Positions 1 through 13,085 are shown, counted from the stretch's first letter. The stretch is DNA of 64,000 bases from Stercorarius parasiticus (GCA_013396915.1 VWZL01002566.1:186001-250000); one strand, 5' to 3'. Notes: generated from the letters alone by a model not told the origin. Numbers and translations are program-made.

Positions 1-440
1 CATGTAACAAAGTGGGGCATTTTCATCGCCCAGCCTTACAGCACAAATAGTACCTCCCCCAAAGGCATTCTAAGTGTCATCCGCATGTACGGTTTCCTGC
101 TACAGGACAAAGCTACTGCAGTTACTATTAAGCATGACTTAGAGAATTTACATTTATAAAGAGTTGAACGGACTTGCTTTTCTTAAAATATCCTGCAGCA
201 CCAGACACAATGAAGACCTTCATCTCAAAGAACATATATCATTAAATGAAACTTAGTCATGGAGAGCGGTGGTCTGGGGATAAGGGCTGGATGGTAACGG
301 GTACATGATGCTACTGCCTCACACTTAGCCTCTCTGTTCAAAGTAATGAAAAAGGTGACTAAAAATGGTACTTATGTGGGAAATCTGCTGGTCTTCAGGG
401 AGAACGTGGTACAGACATAGAACTTCATATCCAGTTATAT
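1..440. other. unassigned noncoding DNA
   Basis: I see no open frame of note, repeat or motif cluster here. The segment ends where the CR1 tail begins. Confidence 0.5.
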
Positions 441-794
441 CACAGAATGACAGAATGGTAGAGGTTGGAAGGGACCTCTGGAGATCATCTAGTCCAACCC
501 CCCTGCCACAGCAGGGTCACCTAGACCATGTTGCACAGGAATATGTCCAGGAAGGTTTTGAATGTCTCTAGAGATGGAAATTCCACTACCTGCCTGGGCA
601 GCCTGTTCCAGTGCTCTGCCACCCTCAAAGTAAAGAATTTCCTCCTCATGTTTAGATGGAACTTCCTGTCTTCAAATTTGTGCTCGTTGCCTCTTGTCTT
701 ACCACTGGGCACCACTGAAAAGAGCCTGGCCCACCCTCCTGACACCCAGCCCTTAAGTATTTATAAGCATTGATAAGATCGCCCCTCAGTCTTA
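441..794 (-). mobile_element. CR1 LINE fragment, 5'-truncated, 3' end on the left
   Basis: The left edge is the reverse complement of a CR1 tail: two imperfect copies of the terminal ATTCTGTGA-type octamer unit (cacagaatgacagaatgg), followed by the conserved run ggttggaagggacctctgg. The minus strand carries the decayed end of ORF2: residues EHWNRLPRQVVEFPSLETFK and a basic stretch before it are typical of the C-terminal part of CR1 reverse transcriptase. The copy stops within cctcagtctt, so it is 5'-truncated as most CR1 copies are. Sequence details differ from the copies at 26.4 and 44.5 kb, so it belongs to another CR1 subfamily. It has no intact protein and is certainly inactive. Confidence 0.93.
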
Positions 795-3700
795 AGAGAA
801 TTATATGATCTCCTCAAGGTTTTAAAAGTTGTCTAGAGGCTGTCTGGGTGAAAGGGATCACTGTGAAAAATCCCTCAGTCCAAGTTCAAATACTTTTCAT
901 TTGTCCCAGTAAAAAAATAATATATTTCAACATTTTTTTCTGATGAAAATTGAAAAAGAACTGTTACATGTTCCCAAGGCTTTTCATTTTCATTTATTTT
1001 GCCTATAAGAGTTCCAGGATTCAGTTGTGCTCAGATGTTTTTGTTTTAATTGATGAAAGCTAGAGAGATTTTCAGGTTTCAGAGATTTCCTGTTAAACTA
1101 ATTATCTCGGCTAGAAATGCTCATGAATTTTATATTCTATTATAGCTATTTTCAACAAAATACTTTCTGATGTTCTTGCTGAGAATGACAGGGAATAATT
1201 TCTTTAACCAAAGTATCTCATCTCAGTACTTACTTGTCCCTCTTTCATACTATTCAGGAAATTGCTGCCAGGAGTAAAAGGACAGAAGCCTACACTGGTC
1301 TCACCTCTTATGCAGAAAAGCAGGTCCTTCAGCTTTAGTTTAACTTAAAGCAGTATCTGTAATAATGGTAGTTCTTAGAATCACAGCAAACCAAAAATTA
1401 TACTGCTAAGAGAAGTCAATAATTTCTTTTAACGTATCTGGATTAGGTATGTGGTTTTGTATTACTTCAGGCTTCATATTGCTATGGCTTGTTTGAAGAA
1501 GCATGACTGCAAAAATATTTAGCCTTATGTTTATTTATTATAATCTTGTTTTCTTAGCACTCTTCATACTACTTCATTGTGTGTGAGCATTAGAATTGCC
1601 GTATGATAGGTGTGGAATCAGTATCGCATAGCTGTAAGAAAAGGAAATTCATGAAAGAAATTGTGGTTTAATATACAATTCACAATGGAAAATATCCGAG
1701 AGCCATTTGTCAAAGAAAATTAGTAATGCTCTTATCACCCTACATTAGCCACCTTTCCTAGTAAGCCCTAATAAACATCATATAAAAAAGCTCCATGCTC
1801 TGTGTCAGACAAAGAGCTCTTCCAGCCAAAGATATAATTTCACATTAAACACTAGCATCAGGATGGTGATGCAGTTTTTTTTGTCCTTGGGCACTTAGCT
1901 GGAGATTGCACCCAGACCAACCATTTTTAATAACACCGTCACAGTTCCAAGCCACGTTTTCTTCCTTTATCTAAACTCATAGTAATCCAGTTAATACAAG
2001 GCACCTTCCCATTCATCTGTCTTTTTTTAGGCAACACCTTAAATCTGGTCTACTTATCGCTAAAGATGAACTTAAAAATGCCTTTTGCCCCCCACGAGGG
2101 GCTCCAACTTGGAGAGCTCATTAGCACCATTAGACACAACCCCTGACCTTAGCCTAGCAAGGCTGAATTACACAAAACTTCTTCCTAATCTCACAGAGAT
2201 CACTTTCATGTTTTACAGGAAGCAAAAAAACAGGCACAAAACACATTTTGCAACCTTCTACAGCTTCCAGCCATTTCCACTGATCTCTGGAGGCCTATCT
2301 AGAGCATTGGCTGCCTCACTCCCTGCTCCTGCAGACAAAAAGTAACATTCAAAGTGCAATACATAAATAACTACAGGGATCTGAACTATTGACATTTTCT
2401 TGACTCTTAACTTCAAGAAAAGTCAAGAAAGATCCAGTCTTTGCTGCCAGGTTCTACATTTACTGTTAGTGTTGCTATATTATGAATAAGTCCAATATGT
2501 CCTGTAGGCTATAGTCCTCTTACAACAGAGAAGTCCCAAAAAATGATAAAGAGCAACACTTTTTTTTTTAACCTTGTAAAATCTTTTGTCTCCTCTGAAC
2601 ACTTCTGCTTGTATTTCTGTATGTTAATTTTGTTGTAGCTTGCCATTGCACAAATAGAGCCATAGCAGATAATTGGGGTTCCCTCTAATTTGATTCTCTG
2701 CTATTACAAGCTGGCAAGGCTCTGTTCATCCCTTCTGCACTGACAACATTGGATCAGGTTATGTTCTTCCTTTTGACTGATCCTGTTCTGGGAACAACAG
2801 CTTTGCCACAGGGGGACTGCCTCCCATCACATAGGTGAATGTGGCATACTCTGGCAGAGGGAAGGCTAAGACTGAAGTTCCTAATAACTACAACAGAACA
2901 TATTTACTCTGGAAAAGTCGACTGTGTCATATTTTTACTCTAGCCTTTTCTTTTTTCCTACACATTTTCTGAGTACAATTTTTACAGGCAGGTTCATGCA
3001 TAGTACTGAGACAATTATTTGTATCACTGATGGGCGTGCCTTTGAGCATAAAAATTGTTATGTCACCTGTGCAAACAGCATTACCTCCAGAAAGAGGGAT
3101 AAGTTTGTACTGATAGGAAGCATTACAATGGAATGAGCAACAAGCTATGGGGGTTTTTTTGCTTTCTGCACCCTAGACTTAAACACTGTCAAAGTAAACC
3201 TTTCATATATCCTGCTTTCAAAGACATGATGACGTACTCAGTATCTCTTTCTAATTACGGTTTATCTTATTTCACCAGTAGAGTGAAACCATAAAGATTT
3301 ATAAAAAAAAATGTTTTAAACATTTATTTCTTTGTTTATCAGGACAAGGTTATAGAAGACCTCTTTTACATAAATAAAGTGCTGCAGGCCTAACTTGTTC
3401 CATTTCTCTCCTTCCATTTTACATTATTGATGGCATAATTTTTCATTATGCATTTTCCTACACTTCATAGGAATTCATAAAACATTTCTTATCTGAAAGA
3501 AACAATATGTTCTTCACGTTACTTCCACATAAATTTTTTTTCTCTCAATCTACGTAACTAAATGGTGAGTAAACCCGTAAAAAATGTGTCCTCATTTCTA
3601 AGTGTATTTGCCTAACTATTCTGGGAGGTCTTGCATTATAACCCCAAATTTGAAGAACACGTTAAAACAGTTGCTTTTCATTTGCTTGGGTTTCTGATCT

Positions 3701-5100
3701 GCAAGGTGAGAATCAGCATGCACTACAGATTTCAGCTTTTACTTGGTATTTGCTAGTAAGCCAAGCACTCACTTGCCTGCTATAATTTCATCATATATTA
3801 CTACTAAAACATAATGTAATTTTTTATTGTTTGTTAGTGACAGGAAAAATGAAGGCTTTGCATTAACAGCCTCTATTTGCTGCTCTATTGTGAGAATGTG
3901 TGTATCACAGATACAGTCATCTCACTTAACTGAAGTCACCTTAAAGTTCACTGTCTAGTCCAAACTAATTGTCTAGCTTTCCCTCTGAGAGGCAGAAGTA
4001 ACTCAAAGGAGCAATTCAGCTCCAAAACCTCACGTGCCTATCTTCAGGTGGGATATATTGTCCTTTGGAGATGTCTGCCTGTCTGCAATGAATCCAGAGA
4101 AACTAGGTAGTAGGAAATGTAGTAGGATGCGTTCTGGGCTAGTTAACGTCCTGCCTTCTCTTCATTCCTTCCAGTTAAAGAATTGCAGCTGGGGCACAGT
4201 GCATGAGTTTTCTAGATTATGTGATCCTTTATGGCTTTTTTAAGCTTTCTAAAACGTGTTTAAAATTTTGATTTTGACACTATAAAGACCTGAGATTGGC
4301 CTAGTCGTGAACATGCTTCTTGATATGACACAATAAAGTTACAGTGAGATGAACTCTTGAAACTTGCCTTTAAAATAAGAAATGGAGATGTATATTTTTT
4401 TCAAAAAGAATTCTTAATTTAGGGAAACACTGCAATGTTTTGACTTTTAAGAAACAAATGTTAGCAGTGGTTATGCAGATATTATTTTCTTCTGTTCTTT
4501 TGGTCTTTTTTGCCCGTTTCCTCCCCCCCATATATCTCTAATTGTTGGGCTTTCAGAAACTCTTTGGATCCTAATCCAAAGGAAATGACTTGAACCTAAG
4601 GAAGATGGAATTTGTCCTCTGTTATTAATCTACCATCACCTCTGAAGTAGCTTCTACATTGTAAATCCTAACTTTCCTTGGTAATAGCCTGCAGGCAGCA
4701 CTCAGCCATTTAATTTACCCTAGTTTGGGCAAATTTATCCATTTAGCCTGGTTCAGGTATCTGGTACTTCAGAAAGAATAAATGCATTTGATGTAGGACT
4801 AAAATGAGAGAAAGACTACAAAATAACTTATTTTTAAGCACAAAATAGATATCAAAGACTACTGTAAGAAGTTATTTGGTCTCAACTCATGAGTTAATGC
4901 TTCACTTAAGGTCCTATCTGGGCCTCTGTGTGGAGGCTAGTTAAGTCCGGGCATTGCCTGCCTGTCATCAATGATGTGCATTCGCATGCTTTGGTCTTTT
5001 GGTAGGTTTTTAACACACTTTGCCCCGCTGTGGGCATGTGCCAGTAGAGCATTTAAACTATTTTGCTGTCAGTCTGAGGTGCAAGTTGCAGTCTTGTTGA
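795..5100. other. unassigned AT-rich noncoding DNA
   Basis: Only short chance open frames occur (up to 86 codons at 2085-2345, with no recognisable domain). Short homopolymer A and T runs are scattered through the span. I recognise no repeat family. Confidence 0.45.
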
Positions 5101-5151
5101 GGACATGTGCTATGGACGTGTGCTGGGGACACACGCTATGAGCATGCTACC
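5101..5151. repeat. degenerate 13-bp tandem repeat, about 4 copies
   Basis: Three consecutive 13-bp units (5101, 5114, 5127) share the pattern ggac-N-N-N-N-gct, followed by a 12-bp fourth unit ending gctacc. Units differ from each other at 3-5 positions, so this is an old, decayed array. Confidence 0.6.
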
Positions 5152-6303
5152 CCATGGCTGTTAAGTATGGCATACTGCTCTCTTTGGGGCTGCTAGTTGT
5201 GTAAGTAAGAATGACTTGACTACGGTGGCCTAGCCCAACTTTGAATTATATGGACAAAGACTTTGGGTTTTTTTTTTAATCACCTTTGCTAAGAAGAAGA
5301 AGAAGAATTCTGCGTATGGAGGAGCTGGAGTAGAAGGCAGGTGTGGAAGGAGTTAAGTTCTCTCTACTTTTAAAATAACCCCAAACTTCACACCAGTTTA
5401 TTATTGTAGATTTTGCTTCTGTTGCTGGTATGACTGCAGTACCACTCTAATTTCTTGCAGAGTTGTTTTTTCTTCCTTTCAGTGCAGTTTTCCCTCTCTT
5501 AAAAGCCTACCTAGCAATTTCTCTATCCTTTTTGAGCTGCCAAAAGAATTTTTGAATCTCTCTGTTGTTCTGTTTGTCCTCTTCTCTGTCCTCATTTATG
5601 TCATCTAACTCTTAAAAAACAGTGACCAGATACAGAAGTGTTTTGCTTGTGGTCACATTGCACTGTTTGAATAATTTCTTCACATTTACATTTGCATTTG
5701 TCATCTCTGTGTGCATACAGGAATTTTATTTGCCTGTATAAATTGCCATTAGGTACTCTGGCAGAGGGCTTTCAGCTACCACAGCTCTCGTTCAGTCACT
5801 ATTCTCTTGATCAACACTATGTGTCTTTTGCACTTTGAAAGTGTATTTCCTTTTCATTATTATTTTTTCCTCTTAGATTCCTACCTAGATATGTCTGAAC
5901 TTTGAACTGTTACTACAATTTTACTTAAAAATGGAAATTAGATGTAGAAGTAACTCTGTGTGACTAGGTCTATTCAAGTTACTCTTAACAACTTATGCAT
6001 TCTGCACAGGTGATACATTTTGGTGCATCATGAAGACAATCAGCATGTTTTCAGTGGAGAAAATCATGATCCAATAGATATCAGAATGTGATGCCATACG
6101 TTAACAGGGTTGGGTTTTTGTCAGGTGCTATGTTCCTGGACTACACATCAGAGCAGAAGTACAATCTGAAGTAAATTAAAAAATATTTCCATTTATATGC
6201 ACAAATTTGCAGGAGATGTNATCTTTCACAATACATGTTCATAAAATAGAAAGGCAGATAGTGATCAATAAACCCCTGCACAGCTGGACGCAGAAGAATT
6301 TAC
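5152..6303. other. unassigned noncoding DNA with a single N at 6220
   Basis: There is a short (AAG)5 run at 5291-5306. The base at 6220 is N, an isolated ambiguous base in otherwise unique sequence. Nothing else is recognisable. Confidence 0.45.
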
Positions 6304-6365
6304 CTCTTGCGGAAGGCAAAAGCCACAACAGCAGTCAGTACCACCGATATGTGACAAGTCTTCAT
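6304..6365 (-). other. candidate short coding segment, hydrophobic leader-like
   Basis: On the minus strand an ATG (6363-6365) with A at -3 opens a frame of 20 complete codons reading MKTCHISVVLTAVVAFAFRK, a charged start followed by a hydrophobic core. The next bases are AG then GTAAAT at 6303, which is an acceptable splice donor; if unspliced, the frame ends one residue later (R, then TAA). The frame is open for about 14 codons upstream of the ATG, so this could instead be a C-terminal membrane or GPI-type tail of a longer protein. A TATAAA-like sequence lies about 50 bases upstream on the minus strand. I do not recognise a family. Chance is a real possibility because the segment is so short. 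Confidence 0.15.
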
Positions 6366-9300
6366 CTTGCTTAGAGGACCTTTAGATGATAGTGGCGGTG
6401 TTATTGTTTATAGTGCCTACCATTTGCTGCTAATATTTCACTGAAGTATAATCAAACCCTTGTTTTCTAAGATATAGAAATATATTCTATATAGAAATGT
6501 ATATAGAAATACAACCCATATTCTTACCTCGACTCTGCTCTTATACAAACCAAATAGTCATCTCAGTAGTAAACCCCATGCACCGACCAGAAATGGGCTG
6601 GAGGCTAGATCGTAAATACTCTGTTGATGCTCTCCTGATTATCTTGTTGATGCTTTCTGTGATCTCCACACATTATAGGTGTAACCTGCACTCCTAATGG
6701 CCCCTAAACCTCAGCAGTATAGCTGTGAGCTGGTTCACAGTACTTGGGCTGTGGATTGCTGTTTTTTTGCTGTCTTGACTGAAAAAATGTAGATGTAATC
6801 GAAGAGAGCAGGACACGAAACACCAACTCTGTTTGGAAATCTAAAACTCCCATAAAAGTTCTAATTAAGTTCAATAAAAATAAAAATGCCTGCAATGTGT
6901 GTTCTAGATCTAACCTTAGGCTATCTTTATTGACAATGGAGATAAATAGGCACTTCTGGGGTGTTATACATGTGAACTATTTTAGATGTTTGTTTTAGGA
7001 TAAGATGAATTGCACCCTAGAAGTGCTTATTTCTACCCATTCTGTAGAATAGGAAGAGACACAACTACCTCAGACACAGATCCCAACCATTAGTCCTAGA
7101 CAGTGCCTGCGTAATGTTGTGAGCTTATATGGAGAGGCCAGACTGAGACACAAGTTGTGGATTTATCGGCTGGGATATGCAAAGTGCTGAGCTTGTCTCT
7201 GATAAATGAACCACAAAAAAATCTGTGTAACATGTGATCACCCTACTACCTGATACCAACATGCTCAGGTGCCTGTACCAGTGTGCCATTGACAGAGAGT
7301 GGTGGCCCAAACCATGGCATGCTGCCATGAACAGGGCCACATAAGAGTTAATTAAGTACAGCGTATTTCTCTCAGGCATTCATTAGAGAGTCGTTTATAC
7401 GTTGGCTTGGTGTAAATGTACTGATGCCCTGTATCTTTATCAACTTAATTGACCATTTACACTATTTATTATTCAGATGGACTGTGAAACTGCAAGGAGT
7501 CACCCCTGATGCCCAACAATGCAAAAGACCAAGTTGTTATATTATCTGTTTTTTCCTTATTGCTGAAGATTATATTAAATTTTGCTTTCAATAGAAGCCT
7601 AGTAAGATATATCTTGTAGTCTAATACTGGACAGATGCCCCTTTCAAGGACTTTCTGTCCTTGCCGATGCCTCACATGTTCTTTTGAATAAAAAGACTGC
7701 CCTGTGAACAGTACATTTATTCTATTAGTGTCATTATTCTACCTTTAAGTGAGTCTCAGTGTAATGGATACAGGGCTGTTCATAGACTGATAAGTGGATA
7801 TTAATCCGTTACAGCATACTGTAATAGTAAATTATAAATTCAGCTAACATAAATACCATTATATAAAGCTGCAATTATGCAATTAACATACCCACTCTTT
7901 TCACCAACACGCTGAAAGCTCTAAGTGCAGTCTGTTCAGAGTAACATGGCTGTGGACTGTACGCTTTATGTATTATGTGTAAAGAATTGCAGTTTCTCTT
8001 TTGAAAAGTCCTTTCTGAAGGTCACCTTGCTAAAATGATGGTTCCTATTATTTCCTTTTTATATTATTTTAATAAATCCTCTAAATGGGAATGAAGGCTT
8101 AGTAGTAGCATTTGCCTCAAGGTCCTTGTCTTTTTAAAGACTTTTTTTATTGTCATAACACATGGACTGATTCTACTGGAGTCAGTAGGAAACAGGATAG
8201 TTCCTGTAGAATCTTTTCCATTTAGGTTAAGCTATATTATATGTAAAAAACATGAGTCCCATCAGCTTTTTCATAAGTATAATCCCTCAGAAGTTGATGC
8301 TTTTTGTGAGGGACACGATCAAGCAGCCACAATTTTGCAAGTTCTTTTAGCTTATGTGTAACTGTAGCCGCGTTTGCAGCCTCCCAGCTCAAACTGGGTG
8401 TCTCTATCCTGTGTGATGGGTATGGTCAGTATATTCCACTGTGCAGGTCCTCTGATCATCTAAATTACAGATGTTATTGGAGTGTGGAGTGGCCCCCTGT
8501 CTCCTAAGGAAACTAGAGGACACGGTAAAATCGTGTACATCAATACGATCATGACAGGACATTAGTCTCAGGAGTCAGTCTGGGGATGCATATATCCTAG
8601 GGCAGATATTAAGCGCTTAAAGCTAGGAATTTGCTGAAGTACATTGTTGATTCAGGACCAACGTGTATGAAGGAAATAAGATTTGGCCTCCAGTGTGTCA
8701 CTGTTTTCTGAGAGAGTAGACTGTTAGCAGTACAATTCATATTGTCTTTCCTGACCTGTGCCTTATTGACATAGCAATAAATGCATGGGGAGCTGTAAAA
8801 AGGATGCTGCTGGTAGTTAAACTGTTCTATGGCAAATCCACAGGTTTCTACACAGTAATTCTTCCAAAGGATTTCATGGGTCTAACACAAATATTTAGAA
8901 GAGCCAGCATTGCTGTTCTTCAAGTTTGATGATCTATAACACACTTATTTTTTTATCAGGAGCCAAGTATTTATTCAAGAAGACACAGACCCTTCCTGCC
9001 TTCCTTATTCCAAAAGGACCAGTAAATGCAATTTTTCATTCAAATTCAAAGCCCAGAAAACAAGCAGACAAAACAGCCCTCATGCCCCTAGGGAGCGTTA
9101 CTCTCCTAGCTTAAGGTGGGAATTACGTTGTCATCACGCTACTATGAGTTATGTTCTATGAAAGATATTTGTAGAACAGGCTTGCTTGCAAATGGAGAAT
9201 ACGTGCTATTAGTTGCTAGTAGTAGCACAAATATTTTAAGTCTAATTTTCTATTTAACCCTTCTCGTCACCTGTGCCATTCTTTTCCTGGACATTTCTAT

Positions 9301-10671
9301 TTGAATCAATACAGTGCCCTTGCAGAAGCAGTTTGCTCTTCAAAGGCGCGAGTATAGTATCTCAGATAAAGCATAAGGAATTTCAAATACTAGAGTTTCT
9401 TTTAATACAGAGGTACATTCGAAGTTTTGCATTGATTTACATTTCTAGAGACTACTCGGTGCTCTAGATAGGGCACAACACTCAAGAAAGGACGATTAGT
9501 CAAATGCAGCAAAATTGATCCACTATGATCTTTTCTGTGCTGAAGGACTTACTGTAATAACTAAAGATTACTGCTCCTTCAGATGCCTGCACGCAGGGGT
9601 TATACACTCTAAAGAGAATGGAAGTGGAAGGAATGGGCTTCCACCACTGACAGCAAAATAGACAAAACAAAAAAGCAACAGGAAAATCAAATCCATAAAA
9701 TAACATTTTTTTACAATGAAAATTTTAGGAACCAAATTAAGGAACAAATGCGTAAAATACTAGAAAATCCTTCCAAGCGGATAAAAAAAATAATTATTTA
9801 TTTTGCTAGATTGAATTAAGTAAGTACTGGAAAAGAGTATGTAACTTGTAGCTGGTGCAAACAACCCTCATGTATTACCCCAGTTTTTACTCAAACCCAT
9901 CATTTCACTTGATTCTATACAGGTAGTGACAAAATTACTAACTTAAAAGAAATTATTTTAAAAATAGATAGAAAACCAAATAATTACTTCAATGGTGGCT
10001 AGCAGATTGGCTCCCATCTTATCATGAATCTTCTATCTATCACATTCATGCAGCAAAGTAGTTGCGGTGCTGGGTTTCTCAAAGCACCCTGCCTTGAGGA
10101 ACACAATCTTCATGACCTTTGAGAAGGATGGGAGATCATTTCTCTCCTCGTTAACAGTGAAAAAAAGTGTGTGTACAACTCCTAGTTGTGATGGTAGTTT
10201 TGGACCACATCGGAATTAAGTTTTTGATGTATTTTACTTGGACTAAATGACAGCATATTGGAGCACAACAGTTTCCAAGAAATTCAGTCTGCTCTGAATT
10301 CAAACAAGCTTGCTGGAGGAAGTGCTAAGCCAACCAGTCTCCTAGACAGAAATCACATTTTCACTGCACATATTCAGAAAATATTTAGGTATAATTATAT
10401 GATCAGTACTGTCCCTGATTTAAATTGCTTAACTGTCCCTTTAAAATGTGTGCGATGAGAACATATGGATGAAATGCTGTAATTTCACACATTATGTGAT
10501 TGAATCTTTGAAGAACATTTCAGTCTCACAGCCCGCTGCTGGCTGCAGTACTGCGAGTGGGTCTCTGGCGGACTTGGATTGCACCACCAGCATTTTGCGA
10601 ATGAAGACATTTTGGTTTCCTGTACTTGATAGGGCAGCATAAGTGAGGTTATCTCTTGTGCGCTTCGGATC
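6366..10671. other. unassigned noncoding DNA
   Basis: Several open frames of 60-84 codons occur on both strands (for example 7125-7379 minus). None has a recognisable motif, and each overlaps open frames on other strands, as expected by chance. Confidence 0.45.
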
Positions 10672-10711
10672 TAGCATCAGGAGGAATGCTTTAGCATCAG
10701 GAGAAATGATT
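10672..10711. repeat. 20-bp tandem duplication
   Basis: Two adjacent 20-bp copies, 10672-10691 and 10692-10711, both begin tagcatcaggag and differ at two positions. This is a simple local duplication in otherwise unique DNA. Confidence 0.75.
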
Positions 10712-10940
10712 GACATCGGCATAAATCTTCATGCTGTCATTCCTGGGGAGTGTTAGCTATTGAAACAGCTGTTCCGTTATCCACACGTACTGCAGGAGGT
10801 GTGCTACGAGGGTCAGAATTATTCTGGTTTCAGAACATACCTTTTATCTTCTTGGCAACCAGTTTCATAGTCAGGGCATATTTTCTGGCACTTACATGCT
10901 TCCAGTGACACATTACATAAATTATAAAATGCAGATAACC

Positions 10941-11183
10941 TATGCTATGCTATGCTACCCTACCCTATGCTATGCTATGCTATCCTCTCCTACCCTACCC
11001 TACCCTATGCTATGCTACGCTATGCTATTCTATCCTACCCTATGCTATGTTATGCTATGCTATCCTATCCTACCCTATGCTATGCTATGCCATGCTATGT
11101 ATGCTATCCTATCCTACCCTATGCTATGCTATGCTATGCTATCCTATCCTATCCCATCCTAGCCTACCCTATGCTATCCTATC
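10941..11183. repeat. pentanucleotide microsatellite (TATGC/TATCC/TACCC)n
   Basis: About 49 units of 5 bp run without interruption apart from one 4-bp unit near 11099. Three variants dominate, TATGC, TATCC and TACCC, with rarer TATGT, TACGC, TATTC, CATGC, TCTCC and TAGCC. The variants are arranged in order rather than mixed: runs of TATGC are followed by TATCC and then TACCC, and the cycle restarts about six times. No unit contains an in-frame stop, so all three plus-strand frames stay open and give MLCYA-type translations. These are artefacts and not genes. Confidence 0.97.
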
Positions 11184-11907
11184 TAAAATATGAGAGAATC
11201 ATCCACTAATTTTAGAAATAATTTCAGCTTCTACATTAGTTAACTTTTATTTCCTGTTACTTAACTAGAAACGTCATCCTTTAAAAGTCACTGGGCACTT
11301 GGTAAAATTTCACACCATTCCTCTTTTCAAATCAGTGGCTAATACTTTTGCTTTCTAGTAGCTTTGTTATTCAACTTCCTGGTGTAAACACAAAGTAAAG
11401 TTTAATAAGTATCATAGGTAAAGTTCCAAACTGCTCCTCAGTTCATCTATATTTGTACCACTATCCTAACTGAAGATCAATTCAGAGCCATTTAGCAGGG
11501 ACGAACACCATGCTTTACTGCTGGAAAGTGCTAACTTTATAAGAACTCCCATTGGTTTCACTGGCCCAACCCATAGCTTTTGGCCAAAAGCTGACCTCAC
11601 ACTGCCTTGCAGGATCAGGGCAATGGAAACCAACATTTTAAATGCCAAAATTCTCTGTTCCAAGGAAAAATCCAAGTGCAAAAATTCACCTTCAGGAGCT
11701 GTTCAGGGTATAATTTCTCTTCAAAGGAGTAGGTTACAGAGCACCCCCATAGTTAGGTGATGGCACTACCAAAGGATAAATGCAAAAAAGAGAGGTATAC
11801 TCCTCTATTCCCATAAAACTAATCTCAAGCAACCCATCCTCCTGCATTCCTTCTTCCTTGCATTAAGATTTTCTGCAGAAATTTGCACTAAAGCCTTACT
11901 CCTTGCT
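11184..11907. other. unassigned noncoding DNA
   Basis: No repeat, motif or convincing open frame is visible. A 71-codon minus frame (11466-11681) shows nothing recognisable. Confidence 0.4.
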
Positions 11908-11932
11908 CCCTGCCCCCTCCTGCCCCCTCCCC
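11908..11932 (-). other. G-quadruplex motif on the minus strand
   Basis: The plus strand has four C runs (3, 5, 5 and at least 4 bases) formed by two copies of the 10-mer tgccccctcc. The minus strand therefore has four G runs of three or more separated by loops of 1-5 bases, which meets the usual G3+N1-7 rule. Confidence 0.6.
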
Positions 11933-11980
11933 AACAAGGACAAGTACTATTTCCATAGGACATTGCCATGGGTGAGGGAA

Positions 11981-12022
11981 AGGAGAGTGAAGAAAGACGA
12001 AAGGAGAGTGAAGAAAGACAAA
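11981..12022. repeat. 21-bp tandem duplication, purine-rich
   Basis: Copies at 11981-12001 and 12002-12022 share aggagagtgaagaaagac and differ at one base; a partial third copy (aggagg) follows. Because 21 is a multiple of 3, the 110-codon minus frame spanning it (11805-12137) reads a repeated serine-leucine-rich peptide. That frame is probably kept open by chance and by this duplication. Confidence 0.8.
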
Positions 12023-13085
12023 AGGAGGTGTTAATGAACTGGTGAGCAGCACGAAGCCGGTTCATATTTGACTCGTTCCTCTTGACAGTGACATCTGAAA
12101 ACTTATCTTGTTTTTCTGTAATCTCATGAAACAACACACTTCAGTAGCCAAATAACCTTACATCTCCTTTTATAATTAGTGCTATTACATAGAACCTAAG
12201 CTTATACAAATGTCCCTAGTGACATGATTAACTTCAGAGATACTAGTCAGCAGGAGTCAGTCACAAAGCATAAACTAATTAATGTTCGAGGACAAGGATA
12301 GGACAAGAGAGGTCACCCATCTGACGTGCTTTTGAGGATTGCCAAGTAAAAATGGAAAGGAAGCATAACACATCATCTTCGGGGAGCTATTTCAGCAGTA
12401 ACTGGAGAATCTGTGGTTGCTTTCCTGAGTGCTTCTGTGTTCTTGGTTTTCTCTTCCTTGATCATATATTAAATGTGGCAAAAAAGGGAAAGTATAGTTG
12501 GGACAAGGTAACTGAAATCTTTATACAGACCATTTCAGGTGACCAAGAAATGTATCCAAGAAAATAAATTTGCAGAAGGCACCAAATTTACAAAAGTACA
12601 CCAAAATTAGACATTGTGTCTAATATTCTGGTATTCAGTTATGACAAGGTGTTGAGTAAAAGAAGAATGAATCCGATATTTTTATCTCTTCAGATTTATT
12701 TTACTTTTTGCACAGCAGACTGCTTTTCTTCTTCGGCCCAGATGCTTCATCCTAATTCTATTACCGTAAGCATTTAAATACGCTCTTACATGCTGACCTC
12801 TGTGAGAATTAAAGTAAAACACCTGCGGAATACTTTCTTCAATAAATATAGATGATTAATATATGCTTAAGTGCCCTGATGAAATGGGGGCTGTGTTGGC
12901 AATGTTCTTATTTCATACACAAGGATGGGAAGTTTGGAAACACAAAATAATGGAACTATGCTAATTTTTTACTAATGGAAGATCCTGTCTAGTTTGGTTG
13001 GTTTCACTTCTGCATCTGCCAAAGAGCTTTTTTGGTTTATTTAATTCTCCATTTTAATATATCACAGACACCTCTGATTCACTGT
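12023..13085. other. unassigned noncoding DNA
   Basis: AT-rich sequence with no recognisable feature. Confidence 0.4.

Noticed and set aside
10941..11183. Interstitial telomere-like array because of CCCTA words
   Set aside because: The period is 5, not 6, and CCCTAA is never tandemly repeated.
10896..11209. Three overlapping plus-strand open frames of 83-88 codons rich in M, L, C, Y and P
   Set aside because: They are the three readings of a 5-bp tandem repeat without stop codons, not proteins.
11805..12137. 110-codon minus frame with repeated serine-leucine motifs
   Set aside because: The repetition comes from a 21-bp tandem duplication and the frame has no other protein-like feature.
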